Below are positions 44,456 to 53,467 of a stretch of DNA of 64,000 bases, one piece after another. Below the pieces are notes generated by a model, which saw only the letters and a list, made by a program, of their open reading frames with translations, was not told where the DNA came from and made no database searches. The first letter of the stretch is position 1. The number at the start of each line of letters is the position of its first letter. The stretch is taken from the NCBI GenBank assembly GCA_021325555.1, contig JAJPGY010000005.1:62001-126000 (forward strand), in the 5' to 3' direction. Origin of the DNA: Pseudomonadota bacterium. GTDB taxonomy: Bacteria > Cyanobacteriota > Vampirovibrionia > Obscuribacterales > Obscuribacteraceae. The position numbers and the translations under genes are program-made.

Positions 44456-45955
44456 GTGGATATTCGCGCTCAAGTTTCAATGGTCTTCCATCTGGATAAG
44501 TGCATCGGTTGCCATACCTGCAGCGTCGCCTGCAAAAACACCTGGACGGATCGCCCCGGCGCCGAGTACATGTGGTGGAACAATGTGGAGACGAAACCGG
44601 GCACCGGCTTCCCGACGCTGTGGGAGGACCAGGAGCATTACAAGGGGGGCTGGAAGCTCAACGAGAAGAGCCGGAAACTGGAGCTGCGCTCGCAGGGCAA
44701 GGTCGACGCCTTCCTCAAGCTTTTCTACAACCCGAATCAACCGGGCCTGGAGGACTATTATGAGCCGTGGACGTACAAATACGCCGACCTCTTCGACGCC
44801 CCGGAAGGCGACGATCAACCCACAGCCATCCCTGTCTCCCAGATAACGGGCGAGCCGGTGGAGATAAAGGCGGGGCCGAACTGGGACGACGATCTGTCAG
44901 GCTCGACCATATACGCCGAAAACGACATCAACCTGGACGAGCTGTCGGAGGACGAGCGGGAGCAACTTTTCGAGATCGAGCGGGTCTCGATGATGTACCT
45001 GCCCCGCATCTGCAACCACTGCGCCAACCCCAGCTGTGTCGCCGCCTGCCCGTCAGGCGCCATATACAAGCGCGGCGAAGACGGCATCGTGCTCATCAAT
45101 CAGGACGTCTGCAAGGGGTGGCGCGCCTGCGTTTCCGCCTGCCCATATAAGAAGATCTATTACAACTGGAAGACCGGCAAATCGGAGAAATGCATCCTGT
45201 GCTACCCGAAGCTCGAGACAGGGCAGCCGCCCAACTGTTTTCAATCGTGCGTGGGGCGCATCCGCTATCTCGGCGTCTTGCTTTTTGACGCCGACCGCGT
45301 GCCGGACGCCATGACCGTTCCGGATCACGCTCTCGTGGAATCGCAGCGCAGCGTCATCCTCGATCCGTTCGACCCGCATATCATCGAACTGGCCAGGGCA
45401 AACGGCATCAGCGATGAGTTCATCTACGCCGCGCAGAGATCTCCTGTCTATAAATACGTGATGAAGTGGAAGATCGCCCTGCCGCTGCACGTGGAGTACA
45501 GGACGATGCCGATGCTCTTCTATGTGCCGCCGCTGCTGCCGGTCATGGGCAAGCTTGACAACGGCACCTATGACAACGAGGTGGACGGCTTCTTTGCCAG
45601 CCTGGACAAGTCGCGCCTGCCGATCAAGTACCTGGCGCGCCTGTTCAGCGCCGGCAACGAAGAGATTCTCGAATCCGTGATCAAGAAGCTTATGGCGGTG
45701 CGATATTACAAGCGCTCGATGGAGATCGAGGATCTCGACCTCGTTCTCATCAGCCGCATGATGCGTGAGGGCAACGTGACCCCGCAGGAGGCCGAGGAGA
45801 TCTATGCGCTGACGGCGCTGCCGACGGTTGATGAGCGCTTCGTCCTTCCCCCTCTGCAGCGGGAAGAGGCGATGTCGTCGCCGAACCTCGATCCGGAAAC
45901 CTGCAGGGGCTGCAGCGGGTTTGGCTGCCATGACGCGCCAGCGCGAGGAGCATAG
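44456..45955 (+). CDS. narH: Respiratory nitrate reductase beta subunit
   Basis: A 499-residue protein holding four iron-sulfur clusters that link NarI to NarG. Cysteine groups are CIGCHTCSVACKNTW, CNHCANPSCVAACP, CKGWRACVSACP and CILC...CFQSC. The Trp in CKGWRAC replaces a Cys, giving the usual [3Fe-4S] cluster. Translation starts at GTG 44456, with AAGGAG seven bases before. It ends with a Cys-containing tail (CRGCSGFGCHD) not present in E. coli NarH. narJ begins two bases after the stop codon. Confidence 0.95.
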   Translation: MDIRAQVSMVFHLDKCIGCHTCSVACKNTWTDRPGAEYMWWNNVETKPGTGFPTLWEDQEHYKGGWKLNEKSRKLELRSQGKVDAFLKLFYNPNQPGLEDYYEPWTYKYADLFDAPEGDDQPTAIPVSQITGEPVEIKAGPNWDDDLSGSTIYAENDINLDELSEDEREQLFEIERVSMMYLPRICNHCANPSCVAACPSGAIYKRGEDGIVLINQDVCKGWRACVSACPYKKIYYNWKTGKSEKCILCYPKLETGQPPNCFQSCVGRIRYLGVLLFDADRVPDAMTVPDHALVESQRSVILDPFDPHIIELARANGISDEFIYAAQRSPVYKYVMKWKIALPLHVEYRTMPMLFYVPPLLPVMGKLDNGTYDNEVDGFFASLDKSRLPIKYLARLFSAGNEEILESVIKKLMAVRYYKRSMEIEDLDLVLISRMMREGNVTPQEAEEIYALTALPTVDERFVLPPLQREEAMSSPNLDPETCRGCSGFGCHDAPARGA

Positions 45956-45957
45956 CC

Positions 45958-46503
45958 ATGTTACGCAAGGTCGATAAGGCAGCAGCCCTGTCCTCGCTAG
46001 CGGCCATGCTCGAATATCCGGCAGAGGATTATCTTGACAATGTCGAGCGCGCGAGAGAGCTTTGCAGCTCGATATCGCGCCCCGCTGGCAGGCGGCTGGG
46101 TGAGTTCCACAAGCTCGCCTCGAAACACACGCTCGAGGAGCTCGAGGAGCTGTTTACCCGCACCTTCGAGATTGCGCCCGTGTGCAACCTCTACACCAGC
46201 GCGTACATTTATGGAGATGAGAGCTTCGATCGCGGCACGCTCATGTCAACCCTGAAAGTCAAATTTCAGGAGGCAGGCTTCGACCCGGGCGATGAGCTGC
46301 CGGATCACCTGGCGGTCTTGCTTAAGTTCGCGACTTACCTTACAACAGAGGAGTTGAATGAGCTCATAACCTGCTGCCTGATGGATCCTGTCAAGCAGAT
46401 GAATGAGCTGCTCAAGAACTCGAACGGCCCCTACTCGGCCCTCATGCAAGCTATTTCTGATATTTTGAGCGTTGATCTGCCCAGAGAGTTAGCACATGAT
46501 TGA
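45958..46503 (+). CDS. narJ: Nitrate reductase assembly chaperone
   Basis: A 181-residue TorD/NarJ-family chaperone needed for cofactor insertion into NarG. Family marks are SSLAAMLEYPAEDY, LEELFTRTFEIAPVCNLYTS and GDELPDHLAVLLKF. It overlaps the next gene by 8 bases. Nothing unusual. Confidence 0.92.
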   Translation: MLRKVDKAAALSSLAAMLEYPAEDYLDNVERARELCSSISRPAGRRLGEFHKLASKHTLEELEELFTRTFEIAPVCNLYTSAYIYGDESFDRGTLMSTLKVKFQEAGFDPGDELPDHLAVLLKFATYLTTEELNELITCCLMDPVKQMNELLKNSNGPYSALMQAISDILSVDLPRELAHD

Positions 46504-47815
46504 TTCCGTTCTTTTCATAGCACTGCCCTACCTGGCGATTTTTGTCTGTGTGTTCGGCTCAATCTACCGGATTCGCAGGCAACCTATCACGTATTCGTCA
46601 CTGTCCTCGCAGTTCCTGGAGAATCAGGGGCTGTTGTGGGGTTCCGTGCCCTGGCATATCGGGATCCTTTTGATCCTGCTCGGGCATTTCATCGCCTTCC
46701 TTATGCCGTCCCTGTGGCAGGGCGCGATGTCGCACGCGGTGGTGCTGGCGGGGGTCGAGTCGCTCGGGCTGGGTCTGGCCATTGTCTGCACGGTCGGACT
46801 TGTCGTGCTGGGGGTCCGGCGCATCACATCCGCGAGGATTCAAGCCGTCACCAGCGGAATGGATCTGATCGTGCTGCTGCTCCTGCTGGCTCAGGTCGGG
46901 CTGGGTCTGGCCACGGCCGTGATGTATCGCTCCGGCGCGCTCTGGTGCTCGGCCACGACCACGCCCTACGTGTGGAGCATCGTCAGCTTCCATCCCGATA
47001 TGTCGTTTGTCCAGGATATGCCCGTAATTATCAAGGGCCACATTGTCGGGGCGTGGCTGTTGATTCTCCTTACACCGTTCTCCAGGCTCATCCACATGTT
47101 CGCCGTGCCGTTCCAGTACCTCTTCCGTCCGCCGCAACAGGTGGTCTGGACCGATCCCCGGCGGCAGGAGGCTGCGGTCGAGACACTCTCCGAAGAGGAG
47201 TCCCGGCGGCACTTTCTCAAGGCATCGGTCGGCATCAGCAGCGGTCTCCTTCTTCTGGGCATCGGTGTTACGGACAAGCTGGCTCGCTTCTTCTTCGGCC
47301 CGCGCTTGAGCCAGAAAGAGGAAGCCGAACTGATGCAATTCCGGCTCGACCGCTTGAAGCTGACGGCCGAGCAAAAGCAGCTTGAGCTCGAGCGCCAGGA
47401 AAGCCCGTACATCCTGGTAGGCGAGCTGGCTGATCTCAGCCCGGACGAGGGAAAGTACTTCATCGACTACGCGATGCTGCCCGCCATGGCTTTCAAGGGC
47501 GAGGACGGCCTGCCGCTGCTCCTTTCGGCCAAGTGCACGCATCTCGGCTGCACGGTCGGCAACAAGGTGGACGATAAGGGGAAGATCCTCTGCCCCTGTC
47601 ACCTCTCCTATTTTGATATCAAGTCTGGGGAGCCCAACCCGAATTCGCCCGCGAAGTTGCCGCTGCCGCATATCGGCTGGGTGTTAATGGACACTCGCGG
47701 CAACGTTCTGGTCAGCCGGACTGCAAGCGGGCAGACAAAGGGATCAGCCGACCAGGCGGCTCTTGCGGGCGCCAGGGTCTATATCGCCAAGAGCCTCGCG
47801 GAGGAAACGACATGA
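46496..47815 (+). CDS. NarI-Rieske fusion: nitrate reductase gamma subunit joined to a Tat-type Rieske protein
   Basis: A 439-residue fusion. Residues 1-210 are NarI-like, with five membrane helices and histidines at 54, 64, 182 and 200, matching the spacing of the four haem b ligands of E. coli NarI (56, 66, 187, 205). Residues 236-242 read SRRHFLK, a textbook Tat motif, followed by a hydrophobic helix (about 244-258). A Rieske domain follows, with CTHLGC (347-352) and CPCH (366-369) carrying the [2Fe-2S] ligands. The start overlaps narJ and the stop overlaps the cytochrome b gene (ATGA). Quinol oxidation here could feed both NarH and a bc-type branch. Confidence 0.85.
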   Translation: MIDSVLFIALPYLAIFVCVFGSIYRIRRQPITYSSLSSQFLENQGLLWGSVPWHIGILLILLGHFIAFLMPSLWQGAMSHAVVLAGVESLGLGLAIVCTVGLVVLGVRRITSARIQAVTSGMDLIVLLLLLAQVGLGLATAVMYRSGALWCSATTTPYVWSIVSFHPDMSFVQDMPVIIKGHIVGAWLLILLTPFSRLIHMFAVPFQYLFRPPQQVVWTDPRRQEAAVETLSEEESRRHFLKASVGISSGLLLLGIGVTDKLARFFFGPRLSQKEEAELMQFRLDRLKLTAEQKQLELERQESPYILVGELADLSPDEGKYFIDYAMLPAMAFKGEDGLPLLLSAKCTHLGCTVGNKVDDKGKILCPCHLSYFDIKSGEPNPNSPAKLPLPHIGWVLMDTRGNVLVSRTASGQTKGSADQAALAGARVYIAKSLAEETT

Positions 47816-48918
47816 AGAACGGCACTGCCTTTGGTGCCCTCGCTCACTTTCTACAAGAGCGCTTCCCGGTCGACAAGATGAATTTCCACTCGATGGTGGA
47901 AAAAAAGGAAGTGCCCGTGCACTCCATGAGCTGGGGCTATTACACCGGCGGTTTGACCCTTTTCTTTTTCATCATTCAAGTGGTCACCGGCCTCCTGCTG
48001 CTCTTTTATTATCAGCCGACGGTCAGCGATGCCTACGCGTCGGTGGAGTACATAACCAAGTACGTGACCGGCGGCGCGCTTATCCGCAACATCCACTCCT
48101 GGTCCTCCTCGTGCATGATCCTGTTCGCGATGATCCACATGATCACCGCCTTTGCCATGAAGGCATTCGAGAAGCCGCGGGAGATTACCTGGATAGCTGG
48201 TGTTCTCCTGCTGTTCATCACCTTTACCTTCGGCTTTACCGGCTACCTCCTGCCGTGGAATCAGATCGCCGTCAATGCTTCCAAGGTTGGCTTGCAGTCG
48301 GTCGAGGCGGCCGGACAGTACCTGCCTGGGCAGCTTTCCCAGCTGCCGCGCATGGCGATCGAGACGTTCCAGGGAGAGGCCAGCGTCGGACAATCCACCC
48401 TGGGACGCTTCTACGCCATGCACGTGGTGCTCCTGCCGATGGCCATCGCGGCCCTTCTCGGTCTGCACCTGCTGTCCGTCCAGCTCCACGGAATGAGTCA
48501 GGGGGTCGACGAACCGCCCAGGAAGGTGGAGAAGTTTTTCCCCGTGTTCTTCTTCAAAGACGTCAGCCTGTGGAGTGCGGTGTTTCTAATTCTGTTCGTT
48601 ATAGCGAGCACGGTACCGTTCGACTCTTTTCTGCCCTTTCCGCTCCTCGAGCCTTACAATGCCATGGGCTCGACGCCGCCTGGCATCAAGCCGGAATGGT
48701 ACTTCTACTTCGTCTATTATCCGCTGGAGATGCTGCCCTTCTGGGTCATCCTGCTGGCAAGCAATATCGCGGTCGTGGTGCTTCTCCTCACCCCCTGGAT
48801 TTTCAGGGGCACGAGCCGGCGAACGCTCCGCTACATCTCCCTGGCGGCGTCAGCTTATCTGGTTGTGATTACATTGTTCGGGCAGGATATCTTGCACATG
48901 GTGAAGCCGGGGTTTTGA
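47812..48918 (+). CDS. Cytochrome b (b6/subunit IV-like), Rieske partner
   Basis: A 368-residue membrane protein with the complete cytochrome b fold in one chain. The haem-bearing N-terminal part has HSWSSSCMILFAMIHMI and the later His pair in MHVVLLPMAIAALLGLHLLS. The quinol-site PEWYF appears as KPEWYFYFVYYPLE. Together with the Rieske domain of the previous gene it forms a bc/b6f-like module inside the nitrate reductase operon. Translation is coupled through the ATGA overlap with the upstream gene. Confidence 0.92.
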   Translation: MKNGTAFGALAHFLQERFPVDKMNFHSMVEKKEVPVHSMSWGYYTGGLTLFFFIIQVVTGLLLLFYYQPTVSDAYASVEYITKYVTGGALIRNIHSWSSSCMILFAMIHMITAFAMKAFEKPREITWIAGVLLLFITFTFGFTGYLLPWNQIAVNASKVGLQSVEAAGQYLPGQLSQLPRMAIETFQGEASVGQSTLGRFYAMHVVLLPMAIAALLGLHLLSVQLHGMSQGVDEPPRKVEKFFPVFFFKDVSLWSAVFLILFVIASTVPFDSFLPFPLLEPYNAMGSTPPGIKPEWYFYFVYYPLEMLPFWVILLASNIAVVVLLLTPWIFRGTSRRTLRYISLAASAYLVVITLFGQDILHMVKPGF

Positions 48919-48919
48919 A

Positions 48920-49516
48920 GTGGTTATGAGAGCAGGGGCCGCAATCGTTTTTGCATCACTGGTAGTTGCCTGGAGCCAGGCGGCGCCGGCCTTTTCTTTT
49001 CCCCCGTTTCAGCAGTTCAGCGAGAAGCACTCGGGGCGCACGACCAACTGCTCGATGTGCCACATGAACGACGACGGGCCGACCGGCAACGGGCACGGCC
49101 AGATAGGCGGGCTCACCAAGGACCAGCTCGAGCAATTGAACAAGGCCAGGGCGGCCCTGCAGCCGGGCTCGGAGGTTGATAATCCAATCCTCAACAAGTT
49201 TGGCAACGAGATCGTCCGCAAGCTCGGCATGCAGAAGGTGCTGGAGTTGAGCGCCGATCCCGCGAAGCTGCCCGAGGCGCTGGGCAACACGACGGATCTT
49301 GACGATGATGGCATACCCGACGCCCAGGAGTACCTTGACGGCACCGACCCGCTCAACAAAAGCCACGGCGATCCGGCCAAGCTGTTTTTCATCAACCTGA
49401 GCCGCTGCAAGCTTCAGATTGCGCTTGCCGTGGTCGCCGTGTTCCTGCTCGACTACGGCCTGGCGCACCTGCTCAAGGGGCTTTCGATAGCGGCAAAAAC
49501 CGCTGAGCCCAAGTGA
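48920..49516 (+). CDS. Small c-type cytochrome with Ca2+-binding-like repeat and C-terminal anchor
   Basis: A 198-residue exported protein. After a signal sequence it has one haem c site, CSMCH (Cys44-His48), then DLDDDGIPDAQEYLDGTDPL (about 126-145), a thrombospondin type 3/EF-hand-like calcium repeat, and a C-terminal helix (IALAVVAVFLLDYGLAHLL). Last gene of the nitrate reductase operon; starts at GTG 48920 or ATG 48926 directly after the cytochrome b stop. It overlaps the convergent transporter gene by 44 bases. It probably takes the place of cytochrome c1 or f in the bc-like module. Confidence 0.75.
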   Translation: MVMRAGAAIVFASLVVAWSQAAPAFSFPPFQQFSEKHSGRTTNCSMCHMNDDGPTGNGHGQIGGLTKDQLEQLNKARAALQPGSEVDNPILNKFGNEIVRKLGMQKVLELSADPAKLPEALGNTTDLDDDGIPDAQEYLDGTDPLNKSHGDPAKLFFINLSRCKLQIALAVVAVFLLDYGLAHLLKGLSIAAKTAEPK

Positions 49517-50534
49517 AACGGGAAAGCAGGTTTCCTACGAGCCCGCTGAAAACCACAGCCCAGGCGACGAGGGCAACGTAGACGAAGCAATAGGGAATGC
49601 CGAGCAGCAGCGGCAGATTCATGACCATCGCCAGCTGGTACGTGCATGTCGTGTACATCCCCAGGGGGAACACCAGGCCCCAGTAAAGCGGATCGTAGGC
49701 AAGCGGATATCTTTTATAGACGTGTCTCCAGATGCCCAGGATAAAGAGCATGGGTATCCACCAGGTTCCTGTCGCCCAGAACAACAAGGTAAAGCCCTTC
49801 AGGAAGGGAAGAACCTGCTGCAAAAGGGCCGAGCCGTGGGCGTTGGCGATCAGGGTGGTGCCGGCCAGCGTGCTGATTGAGACCGCCCCCATGTTAATCC
49901 AGTAGGGGGGCGCGCAGTCGGAGGGGAGAAATTTGAAGAAGGTGTACCGGTAAAAGATCAGGGCGATGAGCCAGATGTAGAGCATGCCCCCGGCCAGCCA
50001 CATGCAAAGAGTAAAGAAATTGAGCACCTCCAGGTGATCCGCGAAGGCTGGCGCCAGGGCTCCGCCGAGCACGGCCACCGCCTGGGTTGCCACGACGGAC
50101 ACCAGCCACCCGCCATTGATTCCCTCGGCCAGCGGCGGTTTTTCCTCCTTGATCGTCAAGCCGGTAAAGATCGCGTAAGTGAGCGTGACCCAGAGCGCGA
50201 TGCCCAGGGCCCACAGGATCCGCCCGATCAGATAGTCGTGGCTGATGAGCACGAACTGGCTGCCGAGGACACAGGTGCCGGCGACCGTGGTAAAGAATCC
50301 AACGCCGCGGTTGTGATCGGTCAGATCCGCCAGAACCTCCTTGCGAAACCAGATCAGGCGCGCGCCAACGAGCAGCCAGAGGGATAGGAAAAGCGCGACG
50401 TTCAGGTAAAACAGCGCCACGGCGATCAGATTGAAGCCGACGAGGTTGGCTGCTATCGAGACAATCCCCGTGGCCATCACGGCCGCGAAGTATGCCGGAT
50501 GAAGGTTTTTCAGCTCGGTCACGTATTCATCCAT
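49473..50534 (-). CDS. TDT-family transporter (TehA/SLAC1-like)
   Basis: A 353-residue membrane protein with ten predicted helices of the tellurite-resistance/dicarboxylate transporter (TDT) family: HPAYFAAVMATGIVSIA at the start, GTWWIPMLFILGIWRH and YWGLVFPLGMYTTCTYQLA towards the end. Relatives are anion channels or exporters (nitrate, malate, sulfite), so transport of nitrate, nitrite or an organic anion is possible given the neighbouring operon. Start 50534 (MDEYVTELKNLHP) fits the family better than the upstream ATG at 50624. Its end overlaps the convergent cytochrome gene. Confidence 0.88.
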   Translation of the reverse strand: MDEYVTELKNLHPAYFAAVMATGIVSIAANLVGFNLIAVALFYLNVALFLSLWLLVGARLIWFRKEVLADLTDHNRGVGFFTTVAGTCVLGSQFVLISHDYLIGRILWALGIALWVTLTYAIFTGLTIKEEKPPLAEGINGGWLVSVVATQAVAVLGGALAPAFADHLEVLNFFTLCMWLAGGMLYIWLIALIFYRYTFFKFLPSDCAPPYWINMGAVSISTLAGTTLIANAHGSALLQQVLPFLKGFTLLFWATGTWWIPMLFILGIWRHVYKRYPLAYDPLYWGLVFPLGMYTTCTYQLAMVMNLPLLLGIPYCFVYVALVAWAVVFSGLVGNLLSRFTWAQRFLPLSKAP

Positions 50535-50684
50535 GTTGCTCGCCCGGCGGGATGTCGGCAGGCTGGAGGCGCAAGTGGAGGCGCCCGGCCACTCCATTGT
50601 CGTTCCTACCCTGAGGGAATTCATCAGCCTGGAGGACGAGCCCGTCCCTCCCCGACCGGCCTGCCGGACTGTCCGGTGAGCGCG

Positions 50685-52247
50685 CTAAGTTCCTGCTCCC
50701 CCCTTGAGCAGGGCTTCCATTTTGTCCAGGGAGTTCAGCCTCTCCTTGAGCGTCCTTTTGGCCAGCTGGCTGCCCCCGTGTTGCCGGAAGATCTGCCACT
50801 CGCCGCGAGCCCTGGCCTGCGCCGCGTCGACCATGCCGATGCCGGTGCCCGGAATGAAGGTGGTTGCCGCCTGGGCCACCCGCTTGCTGAACAAGTTTGT
50901 CCCGCCCTTCGGCTTCGGCAGGGCGGCCGCGACCGTGTGCCCGCCGAAATTGAGCTTGACGTTCACGGCAGGCAAGTTCGGATTGGCGTGGAAGCCGAAC
51001 CCGGCATTCATAAGCTGAATGCCGTATCCCATCTTTGTTCCACCGATTGCTGCGTTGATAAGGGTTCTTTCAATGAGCTCGCGGTTTTCCTCTCTGCGCT
51101 CCGCCCTGGCCGCCACGGCCTGCTTTTCAAAGATCTCGCCCTGCAGGTCATAGATGCGGGCACGCCTGGCCACGGTTCCGAGGACGGAGCGATCGTCCAC
51201 CGCCGACCTCGCCAGCAGCGCCCACAGCTTCTGCCTGTCCGCGTTCAATGCCTCCGCCGCGCCGGCGTTGAGATCCGGCAGTCTTCTTTTCAAGTTGCGC
51301 TGTGCCATCTTGCCGCCGGTGATCATCGAAAGCCGGGTGACAATCGGGAGCAGGACTATGAGCGCGCCGGAAAGCGTAAATCCGAGCCCCGAGGCGCCGG
51401 CCAGATGCGGGCGATGGCAGGCGGCGGCTTCCAGGCTCATCAACGAGCCGATAAAACCACCGGTGCTGGCCGCCGAGAGCGCCACCGCCTGCGCGGTGTC
51501 CTTGCCGTATCGCCAGCGGGAGGCGCGAATGTTGAACTTTGAAAATTCCAGAACCGCCGCGTCCCTGATGTCCTTGAGGACCGCGCCCTCGGCGGCCAGC
51601 ACCTGCCTGTCACCATCGGCCATGGACTGATCGGCACTGACGGCCGTGTCCCTGGAAGCTATCAGACGATCGATCTCCGAGCGCAACTCTCTTACCCGCC
51701 TCGTGGCCGTCTTCCCATCCAAACCGCGCCGTCTAAGGTTGTAGCGCCGCAGGACATCCAGGCAGGACTCGAACACCACCCCGCCTGCCAGAACGCTATG
51801 ACCGATGAGCAGGAGGGTCGGCCCGGCCTTGGCCAGGTCGGTGGGCAGAAGTTGCGGTCTCTGCCAGTATTTCCAGCGGGCGGCGGCCAGGGTAATGATT
51901 CCGGCGTTGTTGATCGCGAAGTGGGCTTCGTTGTACAACCAGAAGCGCCAGGGTCGCAACCGGCTTTCTCGGGTGGACTCGATCCGGTAGTTCGTGCTCA
52001 AGCGAAGGAGCTCGATCTCCTTGCGCACGATTTTTTCGGTGAGAGCCTCTATTTCCGGTGCCGCGGCCAACGCCATCTGGTTTCGCCCGTCGGGGACTGC
52101 CTCCGCACCATCCGGGGAAGTGGCGGTGGTGCCGGCGGCCCCCTCGAGCGCGCGGGCCGCCGGCGGGCAAATCAACGACGCCTGGACAAGGAGCAAGCAC
52201 GCAAGGATGGAGCAGAAAATGGCTTTCGCTGCCGACTCGCGTAACAT
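50685..52247 (-). CDS. Exported/membrane protein of unknown function (520 aa)
   Basis: I do not recognise a family. An N-terminal signal sequence (about residues 9-32) is followed by a helical region (60-90), a hydrophobic pair (about 110-120 and 143-160), a charged coiled-coil-like stretch (VRELRSEIDRLIASRDTAV), two membrane-like segments (about 255-275 and 285-305) and a basic C-terminal domain with NAGFGFHANPNLPAVNVKLN. Base composition matches the neighbours. It stands alone between the transporter and the radical-SAM cluster. Confidence 0.75.
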   Translation of the reverse strand: MLRESAAKAIFCSILACLLLVQASLICPPAARALEGAAGTTATSPDGAEAVPDGRNQMALAAAPEIEALTEKIVRKEIELLRLSTNYRIESTRESRLRPWRFWLYNEAHFAINNAGIITLAAARWKYWQRPQLLPTDLAKAGPTLLLIGHSVLAGGVVFESCLDVLRRYNLRRRGLDGKTATRRVRELRSEIDRLIASRDTAVSADQSMADGDRQVLAAEGAVLKDIRDAAVLEFSKFNIRASRWRYGKDTAQAVALSAASTGGFIGSLMSLEAAACHRPHLAGASGLGFTLSGALIVLLPIVTRLSMITGGKMAQRNLKRRLPDLNAGAAEALNADRQKLWALLARSAVDDRSVLGTVARRARIYDLQGEIFEKQAVAARAERREENRELIERTLINAAIGGTKMGYGIQLMNAGFGFHANPNLPAVNVKLNFGGHTVAAALPKPKGGTNLFSKRVAQAATTFIPGTGIGMVDAAQARARGEWQIFRQHGGSQLAKRTLKERLNSLDKMEALLKGGAGT

Positions 52248-52319
52248 CCCCGGATAAGCCTCCGCCCGCAGGCATTAAATCAATTAAGTCTAACGCGCGC
52301 CTTGGATCGGCCAGCGCGA

Positions 52320-53396
52320 TCAGTCCGGCGGCATGTACGCGCAAAGGTTGTCCTGAGCGAGCCAGCTGCCTGATTCACCATAAGCCCGTGCCCGGGAGCC
52401 GCCGCACACCACCCGAAACTTGCACCGCCCGCACTTGCCCTCCAGGTTCGAGGGGTTGCGCAGTTCCTGGAAGAGCGGGCTCTCTCGATAGATGGTGACC
52501 ACCGAATCCTGCTTTACGTTGCCGGCCGTCACGGGCAGAAAGCCGCTCGGGTAGATGTCGCCCACGTGCGAAATGAAAAGCAGCCCCTTGCCGTCATTAA
52601 CCGATTGATACGATCGCAAGGCGCCCACCCTGGCCGCCGATCTGAGCCCGCCCAGGGTGGCTGAGCGGGCATCGTCCGGCTGCTTCGAGTGGCGCTGGAT
52701 CAATACGCGGCGGAAGTGGGGGGCGGCGGTCGACTTGATGTCGAACTTGCTTGTGAGGCTGAGGTCGGCCATCTTCATGAGAACCTGCTCCGCCTCATCG
52801 GCGGTAATCTGCATGTCCTGCGTGGCGCGCCCGGTGGGAACAAGAAAGAACACGCTCCACAATACCGGATCGCAGCTGGCCACCAGCTCCGCCATCTCGT
52901 CGAAGCGATAAAAGTTCTCCTTCCACATTGTGGTGTTGATCTGCACGGGCAGACCGTTCTCGTGCGTCCAGCGCACGATGTTCCGGCTCCAGGCAAATGA
53001 CCCCCGCACACCGCGGAAGGAATCGTGGGAGCTGGCGTCGGGACCATCCAGGCTGATGGCGATGCGGGAGACACCGGCGTGCTTCAGCCGTTCTATATAC
53101 TCTGCCGTCACCAGCGGCGTGGCGCTGGGCGTCACCGCGACCGGCAACCCCCTGGTCCTGGCCTCTTCGACGATCTCGTACAGGTCCGGTCGCTGAGCTG
53201 GATTGCCGCCTGTCAGGACGATGAGCGGCTTTCCGAACTCCTTGAACTCCTCGAGCAGGAGTACGCACTGCTCGGTGGTGAGCTCGAGCGGGTTTCGCCT
53301 TTCGATTGCGCTGGCCCGGCAGTGCTTGCACGCCAGCTCGCACGCTCTGGTCAGCTCCCAGAGGATCAAGAATGGCGACCGATCGAAATCAAGCAT
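52320..53396 (-). CDS. Radical SAM / SPASM-like protein (NirJ/AhbD-related)
   Basis: A 358-residue radical-SAM enzyme with the cluster motif CELACKHC near residue 18 and a C-terminal auxiliary-cluster region CGRCKFRVVCGGSRARAYG with a final Cys (NLCAYMPPD). This layout is that of the haem-modifying NirJ/AhbD and peptide-modifying SPASM enzymes. No precursor peptide or other haem d1 gene is seen nearby. It starts at 53396 next to a short palindrome (53398-53413), and a recurrent-motif site lies 45 bases upstream. Confidence 0.88.
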   Translation of the reverse strand: MLDFDRSPFLILWELTRACELACKHCRASAIERRNPLELTTEQCVLLLEEFKEFGKPLIVLTGGNPAQRPDLYEIVEEARTRGLPVAVTPSATPLVTAEYIERLKHAGVSRIAISLDGPDASSHDSFRGVRGSFAWSRNIVRWTHENGLPVQINTTMWKENFYRFDEMAELVASCDPVLWSVFFLVPTGRATQDMQITADEAEQVLMKMADLSLTSKFDIKSTAAPHFRRVLIQRHSKQPDDARSATLGGLRSAARVGALRSYQSVNDGKGLLFISHVGDIYPSGFLPVTAGNVKQDSVVTIYRESPLFQELRNPSNLEGKCGRCKFRVVCGGSRARAYGESGSWLAQDNLCAYMPPD

Positions 53397-53397
53397 A

Positions 53398-53413
53398 GGT
53401 AGGAAATCCTACC
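53398..53413. promoter_or_regulatory. Short palindrome directly before the radical-SAM start codon
   Basis: GGTAGGAAATCCTACC has perfect 7-base arms around AA and sits one base before the start codon on the minus strand. It would cover the ribosome-binding region, so a translational hairpin is as likely as an operator. Confidence 0.4.
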
Positions 53414-53432
53414 CGGTAACTTTGTCTTTTCC

Positions 53433-53450
53433 ATCAGTCTCGGGGATGAG
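53433..53450. promoter_or_regulatory. Recurrent palindrome, site N (upstream of radical SAM/SPASM gene)
   Basis: ATCAGTCTCGGGGATGAG matches 12 of 16 and is centred 45 bases from the start at 53396, in the 71-base gap after the carboxymuconolactone-decarboxylase-like gene. Confidence 0.35.
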
Positions 53451-53467
53451 CACCAGATGGTTACCGC

